The notes below the pieces were generated by a model. It was given only the letters and a program-made list of their open reading frames with translations. It did no database searches and had not been told where the DNA came from. The position numbers and the translations under genes were made by a program. This document shows positions 8,875-17,935 of a DNA stretch of 64,000 nucleotides, one piece after another. The first letter of the stretch is position 1; every line of letters starts with the position of its first letter. This DNA comes from CAVQCJ01 sp963771835. Lineage in GTDB: Bacteria; Actinomycetota; Actinomycetes; Prado026. The stretch covers positions 957,477-1,021,476 of the forward strand of contig CAVYVA010000004.1 in NCBI GenBank assembly GCA_963771835.1, written 5' to 3'.

Positions 8875-10643
8875 CCAGCACCCCGCCGCCGCGGCCGGCG
8901 AGCGACGACGAGCAGTCGCTCGGCTTCGCGCCGCAGCGGGCGATGTCGCTGTGGCTGTCGCCGAGCCTGCTGCTGCACGCGGCCCTGCGGGTGGTGATCA
9001 GCAGCGTGCTCGGCGAGTACACGGACAAGCGCGAGCAGATGGCCGCGCTGCCCGAGCCGGCCGTGCACGACTACTCGCCGGCCGACGAGCTCTGGTTCGA
9101 CTACGTGAGCGACCTCGGGGACGGTTTCGCCGCGACGTACGCGATGGCGTCGCTGCTGGCCCGTCCGGAGCTGCACCTGGGCGGGCCGACCGAGACGCGG
9201 GACGTTCCTGGTGATGGGCGGGGACCAGTGCTACCCGACCGCGAGCACCACCGGGTACGAGGACAAGGCCGTCGGCCCCTACCGCGCGGCGCTGCCGTGG
9301 GTGGACGGCGAGCAGCCCGGCCTGTACGTGCTGCCCGGCAACCACGACTGGTACGACGGCCTCACGTCGTTCATGCGGATGTTCTGCCAGGGCTCGAGCG
9401 TCGGCGGCTGGCGCACCGAGCAGACGCGCAGCTACTTCGCGGTCCGGCTGCCGCACCACTGGTGGCTGCTCGGCATCGACATCCAGTTCGACTCGTACAT
9501 CGACGACGCCCAGCGCCGGTACTTCGCGAAGGTGGCCGAGCAGCTCGGGCCCGACGACGCGGTGATCCTGTGCTCGGCCAAGCCGAGCTGGATCGGCGGG
9601 ACCGACGAGAGCCCCGAGACGTACGCCGTCCTGGACTACTTCGAGCGCACGATCATCCGCTCGACCGGCGCCTCGGTGCGCGTCTCGCTGTCCGGGGACC
9701 GGCACCACTACGCGCGCTACGCCGAGCAGGGCGGCACCGGCCAGAAGTTCACCGCCGGGGGCGGCGGCGCCTACCTGTCGCCGACGCACCACCTCCCGTC
9801 GACGCTGGTGCTGCCGCCGGCCGCGTCCCGCGCGATCGGCAAGACGAGCCCGCCGGCGACGTACACGCTGCAGCAGACCTTCCCGGACGCGCCGACCTCC
9901 CGGCGGCTCGGCCTGGGGATCTTCCGGCTCCCGTTCCAGACCCGCGGGCTGGCGGCGCTGTTCGGCGGGCTGTACCTCGCGCTCGCGCTGGCCATCGGCG
10001 GCTCCGCGGCGCCTGCGCGGTCGGGCGGTGGGCGACCACCTGCGGGACATGGCCGCGGCGCTGCGGACCTCGAGCGTCGGCGACCTGTTCGCCGGGCTCG
10101 GCCGCAGCTTCCCGGCCCTGCTGCTGTGCCTGCTGTTCCTGGGCAGCGCGGTCGCGTTCACCAAGGCCAGCCGCACGCCGAAGGGCGTCGTCGTCGGGCT
10201 GGTGCACGGTGCGGTGCACCTGGTCGCGGCCGTCCTGGTGCTGGCCGGGCTGCTCGCGGTCGTGGACGGCCTGCACGGGCTGTGGCTGGCACTGGTGTTC
10301 GCGCCGGTGCTGGTGGTCGTGGGCGGCCTGGTCGGGACCGAGCTGGTGGCCGGCTACCTGCTGCTGGCCGACCGGCTGCTCGACCTGAACGCCAACGAGC
10401 TCTTCGCCGCGCAGGCCCGACCGGACTTCAAGAACCTGCTGCGCCTGCACCTGGGCCCCGACGGCGTCCTGACCGTCTACCCGGTCAAGGTGGAGCGGGT
10501 GCCCCGCCGGTGGCGGCTCGGTGCCGGGCGGGGCGACCTCCGACCCCTGGTTCGCCCCGACCGACCGCGCCCTGGCGTTCGACCTGATCGAGCCGCCGCT
10601 GCGGGTCCCGCAGCGCGAGCCGGGCGCAGGCGCGGCCCGGTGA
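8871..10643 (+). CDS. Membrane-anchored metallophosphoesterase, frameshifted three times
   Basis: Starts with GTG overlapping the previous stop (GTGA). Read across +1 shifts near 9200, 10020 and 10510 it gives about 589 residues. The catalytic core has GGDQCYPT, LPGNHDWYDG and SGDRHHYARY, the GDxx, GNHD and GDxHHY metal-ligand motifs of calcineurin-like phosphoesterases. C-terminal to this are four or five hydrophobic segments (for example LAALFGGLYLALALAIGG and FPALLLCLLFLGSAVAF), so the enzyme is anchored in the membrane. The last residues before the stop read DPWFAPTDRALAFDL. In this operon it may remove a phosphate from a lipid or prenyl substrate; that is inference. Function of the family member is not known. 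Confidence 0.8.
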
Positions 10644-11672
10644 CCGCCACCCCGACGTTCGACACCGTCGTCCCGGTGACCGCCGGCGACGGGCAGCCGC
10701 TCTCGCTGGTGCACGTGCAGCTCGAGACCGCGCCCACCCGCGGCCCGGTGCTGCTCGTGCACGGTGCCGGCGTCCGCGGCAACATCTTCCGCGCCCCGGT
10801 CCGGACCACGCTGGTCGACGCGCTCCTGGACGCCGGGTACGACGTCTGGCTGGCGAACTGGCGGGCCAGCATCGACCTGCCGCCGTGCGACTGGACGCTC
10901 GACCAGGCCGCGGTGCACGACCACCCGGCGCTGGTGCGCGCGGTGCTGGAGCAGACCGGGCGGGACACCTGCCAGGCGGTGATCCACTGCCAGGGCTCGA
11001 CCAGCTTCATGATGTCGGCGGTCGCCGGCCTGGTGCCCGAGGTCACGCACGATCGTGAGCAACGCGGTCGCGCTGCACCCGAGGGTCCCGCCCTGGTCGA
11101 AGTTCAAGATCAGCCGGGTCGCACCGGTGGTCGCGCACCTGACCAAGGGCATCGACCCGGACTGGGGCGACTACGCGCCCAACCTCTTCGACCGGGCGAT
11201 GGTCCTGAGCGTCCTCGCCGTGCACCGCGAGTGCGACAACCGCGTCTGCCGCATGGTCAGCTTCACGTACGGGAGCGGCTTCCCGGCCCTGTGGCGGCAC
11301 GAGAACCTCAACGACGCCACGCACGCGTGGCTGTCCGACGAGTTCGGCCGCGTCCCGATGACGTTCTTCGCGCAGATGGCGCGGTGCGTCCAGCGTGGCC
11401 ACCTGGTGTCCGTGGACGGCGACCCGGCGCTGCCGGCCAGCTTCGTCGCCCAGCCGCCGCAGACCGACGCCCGGTTCGTGTTCCTGCGCGGCTCGAAGAA
11501 CCGCTGCTTCCTGCCGGAGTCGATGGAGAGCACCTTCGAGTTCTTCCAGGCCCACCAGCCGGGCCGGCACGCCCTGCACACGTTCCCCGCCTACGGCCAT
11601 CTCGACGTCTTCATGGGCCAGGACGCGGCCGTGGACATCTTCCCGACGATCCTCGAGGAGCTGCAGCCGTGA
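10640..11672 (+). CDS. Alpha/beta hydrolase with a Cys in the nucleophile position, frameshifted
   Basis: GTG overlaps the preceding stop. Correcting one +1 shift near 11050 gives about 343 residues. The fold markers are PVLLVHGAGVRGN (oxyanion loop), VIHCQGSTSF at the nucleophile elbow and FPAYGHLDVFMGQDA carrying the catalytic His. The elbow has Cys where lipases have Ser, as in PHA synthases, and the same feature occurs in the C-terminal hydrolase domain of giant GMC fusion proteins. The likely role is acyl transfer or ester/thioester hydrolysis on the lipid handled by the operon. Both halves keep their motifs, so the shift is probably a sequence error. Confidence 0.8.
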
Positions 11673-12565
11673 TCATCCACGACCTGCTACGCCAACGCCG
11701 GCTGACCGGCCGGCACGCGCTCGTCGACGGCATCCCGTTCACCATGCCGGTGAACTCCGAGCGGAGCCCGGCGCTGATGGCCGTCTTCTCGGTCGACCGG
11801 GCGGCCGCCGCCGCGCTGCTCCCCGGCGGCGAGGTGCACCCGCTGCGGCTGCCGAACGGCCGCGGCGCGCTCGTCATCACCGTCATCGACTACCGCGAGA
11901 CCGACATCGGCAGCTACATCGAGTTCTCGATCGCGATCGCCTGCACGCACGGCGCGCGGCCGGCGCCACCGCTGCTGCCGATGCTGCTGCTCGGTCCGTA
12001 CGGCACCGGCCAGTACGTCATCGACCTTCCGGTGAGCACACTGGTGTCGGTCAAGGGCGGCAAGGGGATCTGGGGGATGCCCAAGCACCAGGCGAACCTG
12101 GACTTCACCATCGGCGACAGCCAGGTCAGCTCGCAGTACGACATCGACGGCGAGCTGGCGGTGCGGATCGAGATCACCCGGCCTACCGGCTGGCGCATCC
12201 CGCTGCGGGCGAGCGGGATCAACTACTGCGCGTTCCGCGGGATGCTGGTCCGGTCGGCGGTGCGGTTCGCCTCGCCCGTCCAGGTGTCGCTGGGCAGCGG
12301 CGCCGGCGCCCGGCTGTACCTGGGGACCAGCCCGTACGCGGACCAGCTGCGCACTCTGGACATCGGCGGCCGCCCGCTGATGGTGGCGTTCCTCGAGGAC
12401 AGTCACGGCGTGCTCGACGACCACATCGAGAGCTGGTTCGTCACCGAGGAGGAGCCGATCAAGACCGTGCCGGAGGGGCTGCCCAGCGTCGTCGGTCTGG
12501 AGCCCACGCAGGTCTGGCTCGATCCGCCGACGGCCCCGTACGGCGCCGGAGAGCTGGTGCCGTGA
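11669..12565 (+). CDS. Acetoacetate-decarboxylase-like protein
   Basis: GTG overlaps the hydrolase stop. The intact 298-residue protein has the acetoacetate decarboxylase fold pattern: GIPFTMPVNSERSPALMAVF, ALVITVIDYRETDIGSYIEF and VKGGKGIWGMPKHQANLDF, where the Lys of the PKH segment aligns with the Schiff-base Lys of acetoacetate decarboxylases (PKK). Family members decarboxylate beta-keto acids or act as aldolase-dehydratases. In this operon a beta-keto product of alcohol oxidation would be a reasonable substrate, but this is inference. The protein is soluble with no signal peptide. The frame is undamaged. Confidence 0.8.
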   Translation: MIIHDLLRQRRLTGRHALVDGIPFTMPVNSERSPALMAVFSVDRAAAAALLPGGEVHPLRLPNGRGALVITVIDYRETDIGSYIEFSIAIACTHGARPAPPLLPMLLLGPYGTGQYVIDLPVSTLVSVKGGKGIWGMPKHQANLDFTIGDSQVSSQYDIDGELAVRIEITRPTGWRIPLRASGINYCAFRGMLVRSAVRFASPVQVSLGSGAGARLYLGTSPYADQLRTLDIGGRPLMVAFLEDSHGVLDDHIESWFVTEEEPIKTVPEGLPSVVGLEPTQVWLDPPTAPYGAGELVP

Positions 12566-13044
12566 TGGGCGCGACCCTGGTCGAGATCTGCTGGGTGTAC
12601 TTCCTGTTCGGCGCGACGGTCTACACGGGCACCCTGTGGTGCCTGCACTTCTTCCTGTACCCCAGCTGGGTCGGGCTGTCTCCGGACAACGTCGGCGTGC
12701 ACTTCGTGCACCCGACCCAGGCGGCCACCCGGTTCTTCACGGTCGTGGTCCCGCTGATGCTGGTGGCCGGCGTGGTGCTGGTCGTGCACTCGTGGGGCAC
12801 GGGCCCGGTGTGGCCGGCCCTGCTGGCCGTCCTGGGCATCGTGGTGTCCACGATCGTCGGCACCGGTCTGATCATCCCGGTGAACAAGCAGATCACCGCG
12901 GGCGTCGACGCTCCGGAGCTGACCGTGCTGCTCAAGCGCTGGATGCTGCTCAACGACATCCGCTGGGTGACCACCAGCGTCATGTGGGCGGCTGCGGTCT
13001 GGTACGTGCTCGCGGTCGGCAACGTCCACGCGGCGCTGTCATGA
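12565..13044 (+). CDS. DUF1772-like integral membrane protein
   Basis: The ATG shares a base with the previous stop (TGATG). The 159-residue product has four predicted membrane helices (VYFLFGATVYTGTLWCLHFF, FFTVVVPLMLVAGVVLVV, WPALLAVLGIVVSTIVGTGL and VMWAAAVWYVLAV). The IIPVNKQI segment followed by RW..LNDIRWVTT matches the conserved loop of DUF1772 and anthrone-oxygenase-like membrane proteins. No function is established. Its place inside the operon suggests it works on, or anchors, the same lipid pathway. Confidence 0.75.
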   Translation: MGATLVEICWVYFLFGATVYTGTLWCLHFFLYPSWVGLSPDNVGVHFVHPTQAATRFFTVVVPLMLVAGVVLVVHSWGTGPVWPALLAVLGIVVSTIVGTGLIIPVNKQITAGVDAPELTVLLKRWMLLNDIRWVTTSVMWAAAVWYVLAVGNVHAALS

Positions 13045-13428
13045 AGGCGACCGACGACCCGGTCGGCCGGCTGCTCGTCGCGGTCAGCGCTCTCACCGCG
13101 GTCAGCGGGCTGGTCCAGGCGAGCGCGCCCGGTCCGGTGCTGCGCGCCCTCGGCTGCGAGGACTCGGCCGGCCACCCGGCAGGGGTTCGCGACGGTCGGG
13201 ATGTTCATGACGATCGTGGGCGGCGGCACGCTGCAGGCGCTGGTGGCGGCGCCGCGGGACGAGGCGTCGCGGTGGGTGTTCTGGACCGGGCTGCAGAAGC
13301 TCGGCGCCGCCGCCGCGGTGGGCGTCGGCGTCCGCCGCGGGGTGTTCGGTAAGCCGGCCGTCCTGGTCGCGGCCAACGACCTGGGGTCGGGGCTGCTCGC
13401 GCTGGGCTGGTGGGCCCGGAACCGATGA
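13041..13428 (+). CDS. Small integral membrane protein, frameshifted
   Basis: The ATG overlaps the preceding stop (ATGA). Correcting one inserted G in the GGGG run near 13187 restores a 128-residue protein with about four hydrophobic segments, including LLVAVSALTAVSGLVQASAP, GFATVGMFMTIVGGGTLQAL and AVLVAANDLGSGLLALGWW. It resembles small patatin-associated membrane proteins of unknown function. It is probably made together with DUF1772 and patatin and may form a membrane complex with them. Confidence 0.65.
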
Positions 13429-14876
13429 CCGGTCTGCTCACCGGTGCCGACGCCCGCCCGCGGCGGTCCCTGGTGCTGGCCGGCGGCGGGATGCGGGTCG
13501 CCTGGCAGGCCGGGGTGGTGAGCGCGCTCGCGGACGCCGGGCTGCAGTTCGCCCACGTGGACGGCGCCTCCGGCGGGACGATGTCGACGGGGATGCTGCT
13601 GTCCGGCCTGAGCCCGGCGCAGATGGTGCAGCGCTGGACGACGCTGGACGTGCACGAGTTCTCGGCTCTGCTGCCGCTGACCGACTACCTGCGCGGTCCG
13701 GCTCAGCTGCCGGCGCTGGGGGACGCGTCGGGGGTGCGGGACAAGGTGTTCCCGCACCTGGGCATCGACCTGGACGCGGTCCGGTCGGCGACCGGCCGGA
13801 CCGGCACCGTCGGCACGTTCAACGTCTGCGACTTCACGGCGAAGACGTGCGTGGCGATGCCCAACGACCTGATGACGCTCGACCTGCTGGTGGCAGCGGT
13901 GTCGCTGCCGCTGGTGATGCCGGCCGTCAAGCACCAGGGCCGTACGTACACCGACGCGGTCTGGATCAAGGACGCCAACGTGCTCGAGGCGGTCCGTCGC
14001 GGCGCCGAGGAGGTGTGGCTGGTCTGGTGCATCGGCAACACGCCGCGGTACGGAGCCGGCCCGCTCGAGCAGTACGTGCACATGATCGAGATGAGCGCCA
14101 GCGGTGGGCTGTTCGCGGAGCTGGCCGTCGTGGCCGACATCAACGCCCGGCGACGGGCGGGGGAGGCCGTGCTGGGCTCGACCGCCCCGGTGGTCCTGCA
14201 CGTGGTGAAACCGGCGGTGCCCCTCCCGCTGGACCCGGACTTCTTCGCCGGGCGGATCTCGGCAGCCACCCTCGTCGACATGGGTCACCGGGACGCCTGC
14301 GCCTACCTGGCCGCCGCAACGCCGGATGGCGTCGCGCTGGACGAGTCCGCCACCGCGATGGCGGACCTCCCGCTCGGCGTACGGATGCGCGAACGGCTGC
14401 ACGGCGACCTGGACGGCCTCGGCGAGGTCGAGCTCGAGGTGGTCAGCGAGCTGCGCGACCTCGCCGCGTTCAGCGCTGACCCGACGGTGCCCGTACCTGT
14501 GGTCGGACACCTGGACCTGCTCGACCGCGGCGACGCCCGGCTCCTGCTCGGCGCCGGCGAGCTGTCGGTCGTCGACGAGGAGGTGCGGTACCGCCTCCAG
14601 CTGAGCGTGGACGGCCGGGCTACCACCCTGCTCGGCGTGAAGTCGATGCGCGGGTCCGCGGGTCTGGACGCGTGGAACAGCTTCAGCCGGATGGACGTCC
14701 GCGACGGGGCCCGGTCCGGACACAGCCTGGGCGGGCTGCGGATGCGGCTGCGCGACGCCGCCGAGTTCGTCGCGGCCATCGAGCCGTCCGGGGCGCACGA
14801 CCTCGCCGACCGCGCGAAGGCGGTCGGCGAGGTGACGAGACTGCTCTGGCGCCGCGGCGACCCGACCGGCGGGTGA
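13425..14876 (+). CDS. Patatin-like phospholipase
   Basis: The ATG overlaps the previous stop. The intact 483-residue protein opens with SLVLAGGGMRVAWQAGVVSAL, the glycine-rich oxyanion segment of patatins, followed by VDGASGGTMSTGM with the GxSxG nucleophile Ser. The dyad Asp is in TYTDAVWI, where patatins have DG[GA]; here it is DA. The C-terminal 180 residues form an extra beta-rich region not needed for the hydrolase. Patatins release fatty acids from phospholipids or glycolipids. It closes the operon and ends two bases before the convergent peptidase gene. Confidence 0.85.
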   Translation: MTGLLTGADARPRRSLVLAGGGMRVAWQAGVVSALADAGLQFAHVDGASGGTMSTGMLLSGLSPAQMVQRWTTLDVHEFSALLPLTDYLRGPAQLPALGDASGVRDKVFPHLGIDLDAVRSATGRTGTVGTFNVCDFTAKTCVAMPNDLMTLDLLVAAVSLPLVMPAVKHQGRTYTDAVWIKDANVLEAVRRGAEEVWLVWCIGNTPRYGAGPLEQYVHMIEMSASGGLFAELAVVADINARRRAGEAVLGSTAPVVLHVVKPAVPLPLDPDFFAGRISAATLVDMGHRDACAYLAAATPDGVALDESATAMADLPLGVRMRERLHGDLDGLGEVELEVVSELRDLAAFSADPTVPVPVVGHLDLLDRGDARLLLGAGELSVVDEEVRYRLQLSVDGRATTLLGVKSMRGSAGLDAWNSFSRMDVRDGARSGHSLGGLRMRLRDAAEFVAAIEPSGAHDLADRAKAVGEVTRLLWRRGDPTGG

Positions 14877-14878
14877 CG

Positions 14879-15649
14879 TCAGGCGATGAGCTGCTTGAGG
14901 TCGACGCCGCTGAGCTGTTCGTAGGTGTGCAGGCGCATCCGGAAGTACCCGTTGTCGCCCCACGAGGTGTTCCAGCTGTTGGCGTAGACGAGCACGCTGT
15001 CGAACGCGTTCGTGAAGTCGACCTCGACGCCGACGCACTCCACCTCGTGGCCGCCGGCGAGGCCGCTGCCGGACCAGCGCGGGTCGGAGTCGATGAACCC
15101 GTCGTGGTCGGGGTCGAAGAACGCGTTGTACCAGGGCATGCCCTGCAGGACCACTCCCGTCTGCAGCAGCCGCAGCAGGCCGTGCGGGGTGCGCGCCCAC
15201 CGGTAGCGGGTGACCGTCCCGCGCGTCTTGAGGACCTTGCAGATCGCCAGGCCGGACGAGCCGGTGTCGTCCGGCGGGTACGTGCCGGGGTAGCCGTCGG
15301 CGGCGGTGGCGTCCTCGTACAGCTTGATCGCGAACTCCTCGGCGTCCGCGGCCGTGCCGCTGTTCGGGAGGACGTTCTTCCCGACCGCGCTGTACAGCGG
15401 CTCGGTGCCGAGGGCGCCGGTGCCGGCGTTGCCCGTGCAGGAGCCGAGCTTGCCCTGGTCGAGGATGGGGAGGATGCGCTGCCACTGCTTGCTCTCGATG
15501 GCCTGGCCCATCTCCCGAGCGTCGTTCTCGACCATATGGGCGAGACTGCGGCCGTCGAGCCATCGGTTGCGGCCCAGACGCACGCCGGCGCTGTGGTTCT
15601 CTTCGTACTTCTCGTACAGGAAACCGCTCTCGAGCAGAGTGCGAGTCAC
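14879..15649 (-). CDS. Papain-like (C1A) cysteine peptidase
   Basis: The active-site Cys lies in DQGKLGSCTGNAGTGAL, the catalytic His in GGHEVECVGVEVD and the Asn in VYANSWNTSWGDNGYFRM, the triad order of papain-family C1A enzymes. The Gln oxyanion residue is also present (DQG). The frame is open to 15694, but GTG 15649 has an excellent AAGGAGG ribosome-binding site eight bases upstream, giving 256 residues, so I choose it. No signal peptide is visible, so the enzyme appears cytoplasmic. A chagasin-type inhibitor of this peptidase class is transcribed divergently 185 bases away, and I infer a peptidase/inhibitor pair. Confidence 0.85.
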   Translation of the reverse strand: MTRTLLESGFLYEKYEENHSAGVRLGRNRWLDGRSLAHMVENDAREMGQAIESKQWQRILPILDQGKLGSCTGNAGTGALGTEPLYSAVGKNVLPNSGTAADAEEFAIKLYEDATAADGYPGTYPPDDTGSSGLAICKVLKTRGTVTRYRWARTPHGLLRLLQTGVVLQGMPWYNAFFDPDHDGFIDSDPRWSGSGLAGGHEVECVGVEVDFTNAFDSVLVYANSWNTSWGDNGYFRMRLHTYEQLSGVDLKQLIA

Positions 15650-15704
15650 CCCGATCGCCTCCTTCTCTGAAGGACGCCCCGCCAGCGTGGTCACTGACTG
15701 TTGC

Positions 15705-15718
15705 GAGAGCGTACTCTC
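15705..15718. promoter_or_regulatory. Inverted repeat in the peptidase/inhibitor divergent region
   Basis: GAGAG-CGTA-CTCTC is a perfect five-base inverted repeat midway between the two divergent starts. It could be an operator coordinating both genes. No -10 box is clear. Confidence 0.3.
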
Positions 15719-15834
15719 CGTGAGGAGGGCTGCCTATCCCGCAATTGGGGCTATCACCAAGATCGGTGTGCCTGTTTCCTTGGTGTCCGGCAGCTCGGCC
15801 CGCGGGCGCCGGTTCGGAAGGGGTGAGCGCCGAG

Positions 15835-16152
15835 ATGACGACCGAGCTGACGGCCGCCGACTCGGGCCGGACGGTCACCGTCCACGTCGGTGACGTCGTG
15901 TCGGTGCGGCTGCCGGAGAGCCCGACGACCGGGTACCGCTGGCAGTCCGAGGTCGACAGCACCCGGCTGCGGGCGGCCGAGGACCGGTACGAGCCCGCGC
16001 AGCAGCAGACGCGCGGTGGCGCGGGTGAGCGCGTGCTCGGCTTCGAGGTGCTCGTCGCGGGGTCGACGGCACTGCGGCTGGCCGAGCGGCGCAGCTGGGA
16101 GAGCGGCCCCGCGAGCACGGAGTTCTCGGTGCAGCTCGACGTGCAGGGGTAG
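15835..16152 (+). CDS. Chagasin-type (I42) cysteine-peptidase inhibitor
   Basis: The 105-residue protein shows the three inhibitor loops of the I42 family: SPTTGYRW (the NPTTG loop, with Ser for Asn), a central GGAGERVLGFEVLVAG strand region replacing GxxG, and LAERRSWE in place of RPW. Chagasins wedge these loops into the active site of papain-family peptidases. ATG 15835 begins at the usual domain start; GTG 15823 in the same frame is possible, with GGAAGG just upstream. No signal peptide is seen, which places it in the same compartment as the neighbouring C1A peptidase. The pairing supports a self-protection or activity-control role. Confidence 0.8.
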   Translation: MTTELTAADSGRTVTVHVGDVVSVRLPESPTTGYRWQSEVDSTRLRAAEDRYEPAQQQTRGGAGERVLGFEVLVAGSTALRLAERRSWESGPASTEFSVQLDVQG

Positions 16153-16166
16153 CCGAGCCGGCTGCG

Positions 16167-16423
16167 TCAGTGCGACGGCGGCACGTCGATCGACGGGTTC
16201 CGGTCGAAGAAACCGCGGCTTGAGCCAGAACGAGACGATGTCCGCCGGCATCACCGGCCAGTCCTCCACCCGGGTGACAGGCCCGCATCCAGGCCTTCGC
16301 CGGCTCGGACAGCTCGATGGACGCGAACCGCCAGGACTCGGTGACGCCGCGGTCACGCCGGAGGACAGCGGCGGTCTGCCGGAACTCGTCCGCGGTCAGC
16401 GGCTCGAGGGGATTCCGTGCCAT
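16167..16423 (-). pseudogene. Copper amine oxidase reduced to its two ends
   Basis: From ATG 16423 the frame reads NPLEPLTADEFRQTAAVL and SWRFASIELSEPAKAW, the N-terminal start of primary-amine (histamine/tyramine-type) oxidases. It then jumps straight to TRVEDWPVMPADIVSFWLKP and, after a +1 shift, GFFDRNPSIDVPPSH, the C-terminal end of the same enzymes. About 550 residues with the topaquinone Tyr and copper ligands are missing. The two ends are in the right order and direction, so this is an internal deletion and not a chance juxtaposition. It cannot encode an active enzyme. Confidence 0.75.
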
Positions 16424-16483
16424 GGGGGTACCTCCGCACCGAGGCCGTTGCTCGGTCTGCTCGGTCGGACAGTACCGAAGGCG

Positions 16484-17935
16484 CTAGCTGCTCAAGGCGG
16501 GCACTGCGTTGGCGCCGGCGACGGAGGCGTACCAGCCGGCGCTGTGCTTCGGGGTGCGCCGGCCGGTGGGGAAGTCCACGTGCACGATCCCGAACCGCTG
16601 CTTGTAGCCCCAGGCCCACTCGAAGTTGTCCAGCAGGGACCACAGGTAGTAGCCGCGGACGTCCACGCCCTGCTCGATCGCGCTGTGCACGGCCGCCAGG
16701 TGCTGGTGCACGTACTGGGTGCGGCGGCCGTCGTCGACCGAACCGTCGGCCAGCACGCGGTCCTCGTAGCTGGCGCCGTTCTCGGTGATGTAGAGCGGGA
16801 CCGGCGGGAAGTCGCGGTGCAGGCGCAGGAGCAGGTCGCTGAGCCCGCTCGCGTCGACGCCCCACCCCATGGCGGTGTGCGGCGCGGGTGGTTCCGGGAA
16901 CTGGACGTTGTCCGCTCCCGGCCAGGGCGAGCCGGCGCCGCGGCCGTGGCCGTCGAACTCCAGCCGTGCCGTGCCGCCATCGAAGCCGCTGACGATCGTG
17001 GGCTGGTAGTAGTTGACGCCGAGGGCGTCCAGGCTGCCCGGGAGGGCATCGAGGTCGCCCGGCCGGGCGAACGCCCAGTCCGTGACCGTTGAGGTGTCCT
17101 CGATGAGGTCCGCGGGGTACTCACCGCGGAACAGGGGGTCCAGGAAGATCCGGTTGGCGAGCGCGTCGATGCGCCGGACCGCTTCGTCGTCGGCGGCCTC
17201 GTTGTCGCGCGCGGGCCGGACCATGGCCAGGTTGAGCGCCAGCGAGACCTGGGCTGCGGGAACGCTCTCATGAAGAACCTTCGCGGCCAGCCCGTGGCCC
17301 ACCAGCAGGTGGTGGGCGGCCGCCAGGCTCTCGGCGGCGTCGTGCCGGCCCGGTGCGTGCACGCCGGAGGCGTACCCGAGGAAGGCTGAGCACCACGGCT
17401 CGTTCAGGGTGCACCAGTCGGCCACGCGGTCGCCGAGCAAGTCGGCTGCGGCAGCGGCGTACTCGGCGAAGCGGTCGGCGGTGTCGCGGTGCGGCCAGCC
17501 GCCGGCGTCCTCGACCTCCTGCGGAAGGTCCCAGTGGTAGAGCGTGACGCGCGGGGCGATCCCGCGCTCCAGGAGACGGTCGACCAGCCTGGAGTAGAAG
17601 TCGGCGCCGTCCGGGTTGACCGTGCTGCCGCCCCCCGGCAGCAGTCGTGACCAGGACATCGAGAACCGGTAGCCCGTCAGGCCGAAGTCGGCCATCAGCG
17701 CGACGTCTTCGGCGTACCGGTGGTAGTGGTCGGTGGCCACGTCGCCGGTGTCGCCGGAGCTGATCGCCCCCGGCGTGTGCGAGAAGGTGTCCCAGATCGA
17801 GGGGGTACGGCCGCCCTCGGCGACGGCGCCCTCGATCTGGTAGGCGGAGGTCGCGGTCCCCCAGACGAAGCCGGTCGGGAACCGCAGCAGCTCGGGCACC
17901 TGGGCGGTGCTGCTGTCGACGCTCGTGCTGCTCAC
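16484..17935 (-). CDS. GH1 beta-glucosidase
   Basis: The intact 483-residue GH1 enzyme opens with FPTGFVWGTATSAYQIEGA. The acid/base Glu is in WCTLNEPWCS and the nucleophile Glu in LYITENGASYED. WSLLDNFEWAWGYKQRFG is the standard aglycone-site motif. It lacks a signal peptide, so it hydrolyses imported cellobiose or other beta-glucosides in the cytoplasm. The GTG start overlaps the TGA of a possible 33-codon ORF. A CebR-type operator lies about 100 bases upstream, so expression is probably repressed without cello-oligosaccharides. The ABC importer genes that normally accompany such a gene are not present, and the flanking sequence is decayed. Confidence 0.92.
   Translation of the reverse strand: MSSTSVDSSTAQVPELLRFPTGFVWGTATSAYQIEGAVAEGGRTPSIWDTFSHTPGAISSGDTGDVATDHYHRYAEDVALMADFGLTGYRFSMSWSRLLPGGGSTVNPDGADFYSRLVDRLLERGIAPRVTLYHWDLPQEVEDAGGWPHRDTADRFAEYAAAAADLLGDRVADWCTLNEPWCSAFLGYASGVHAPGRHDAAESLAAAHHLLVGHGLAAKVLHESVPAAQVSLALNLAMVRPARDNEAADDEAVRRIDALANRIFLDPLFRGEYPADLIEDTSTVTDWAFARPGDLDALPGSLDALGVNYYQPTIVSGFDGGTARLEFDGHGRGAGSPWPGADNVQFPEPPAPHTAMGWGVDASGLSDLLLRLHRDFPPVPLYITENGASYEDRVLADGSVDDGRRTQYVHQHLAAVHSAIEQGVDVRGYYLWSLLDNFEWAWGYKQRFGIVHVDFPTGRRTPKHSAGWYASVAGANAVPALSS

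Noticed and set aside
6372..10388. A single 1338-residue protein from one long open frame
   Set aside because: The motifs for GMC, metallophosphoesterase and related genes move between three frames with clear start/stop overlaps, so this frame is a composite of real and shadow coding.
12621..16118. A 1165-residue minus-strand protein opposite the operon end and inhibitor gene
   Set aside because: It has no domain outside the true peptidase region and lies opposite four well-supported genes; high-GC shadow frame.
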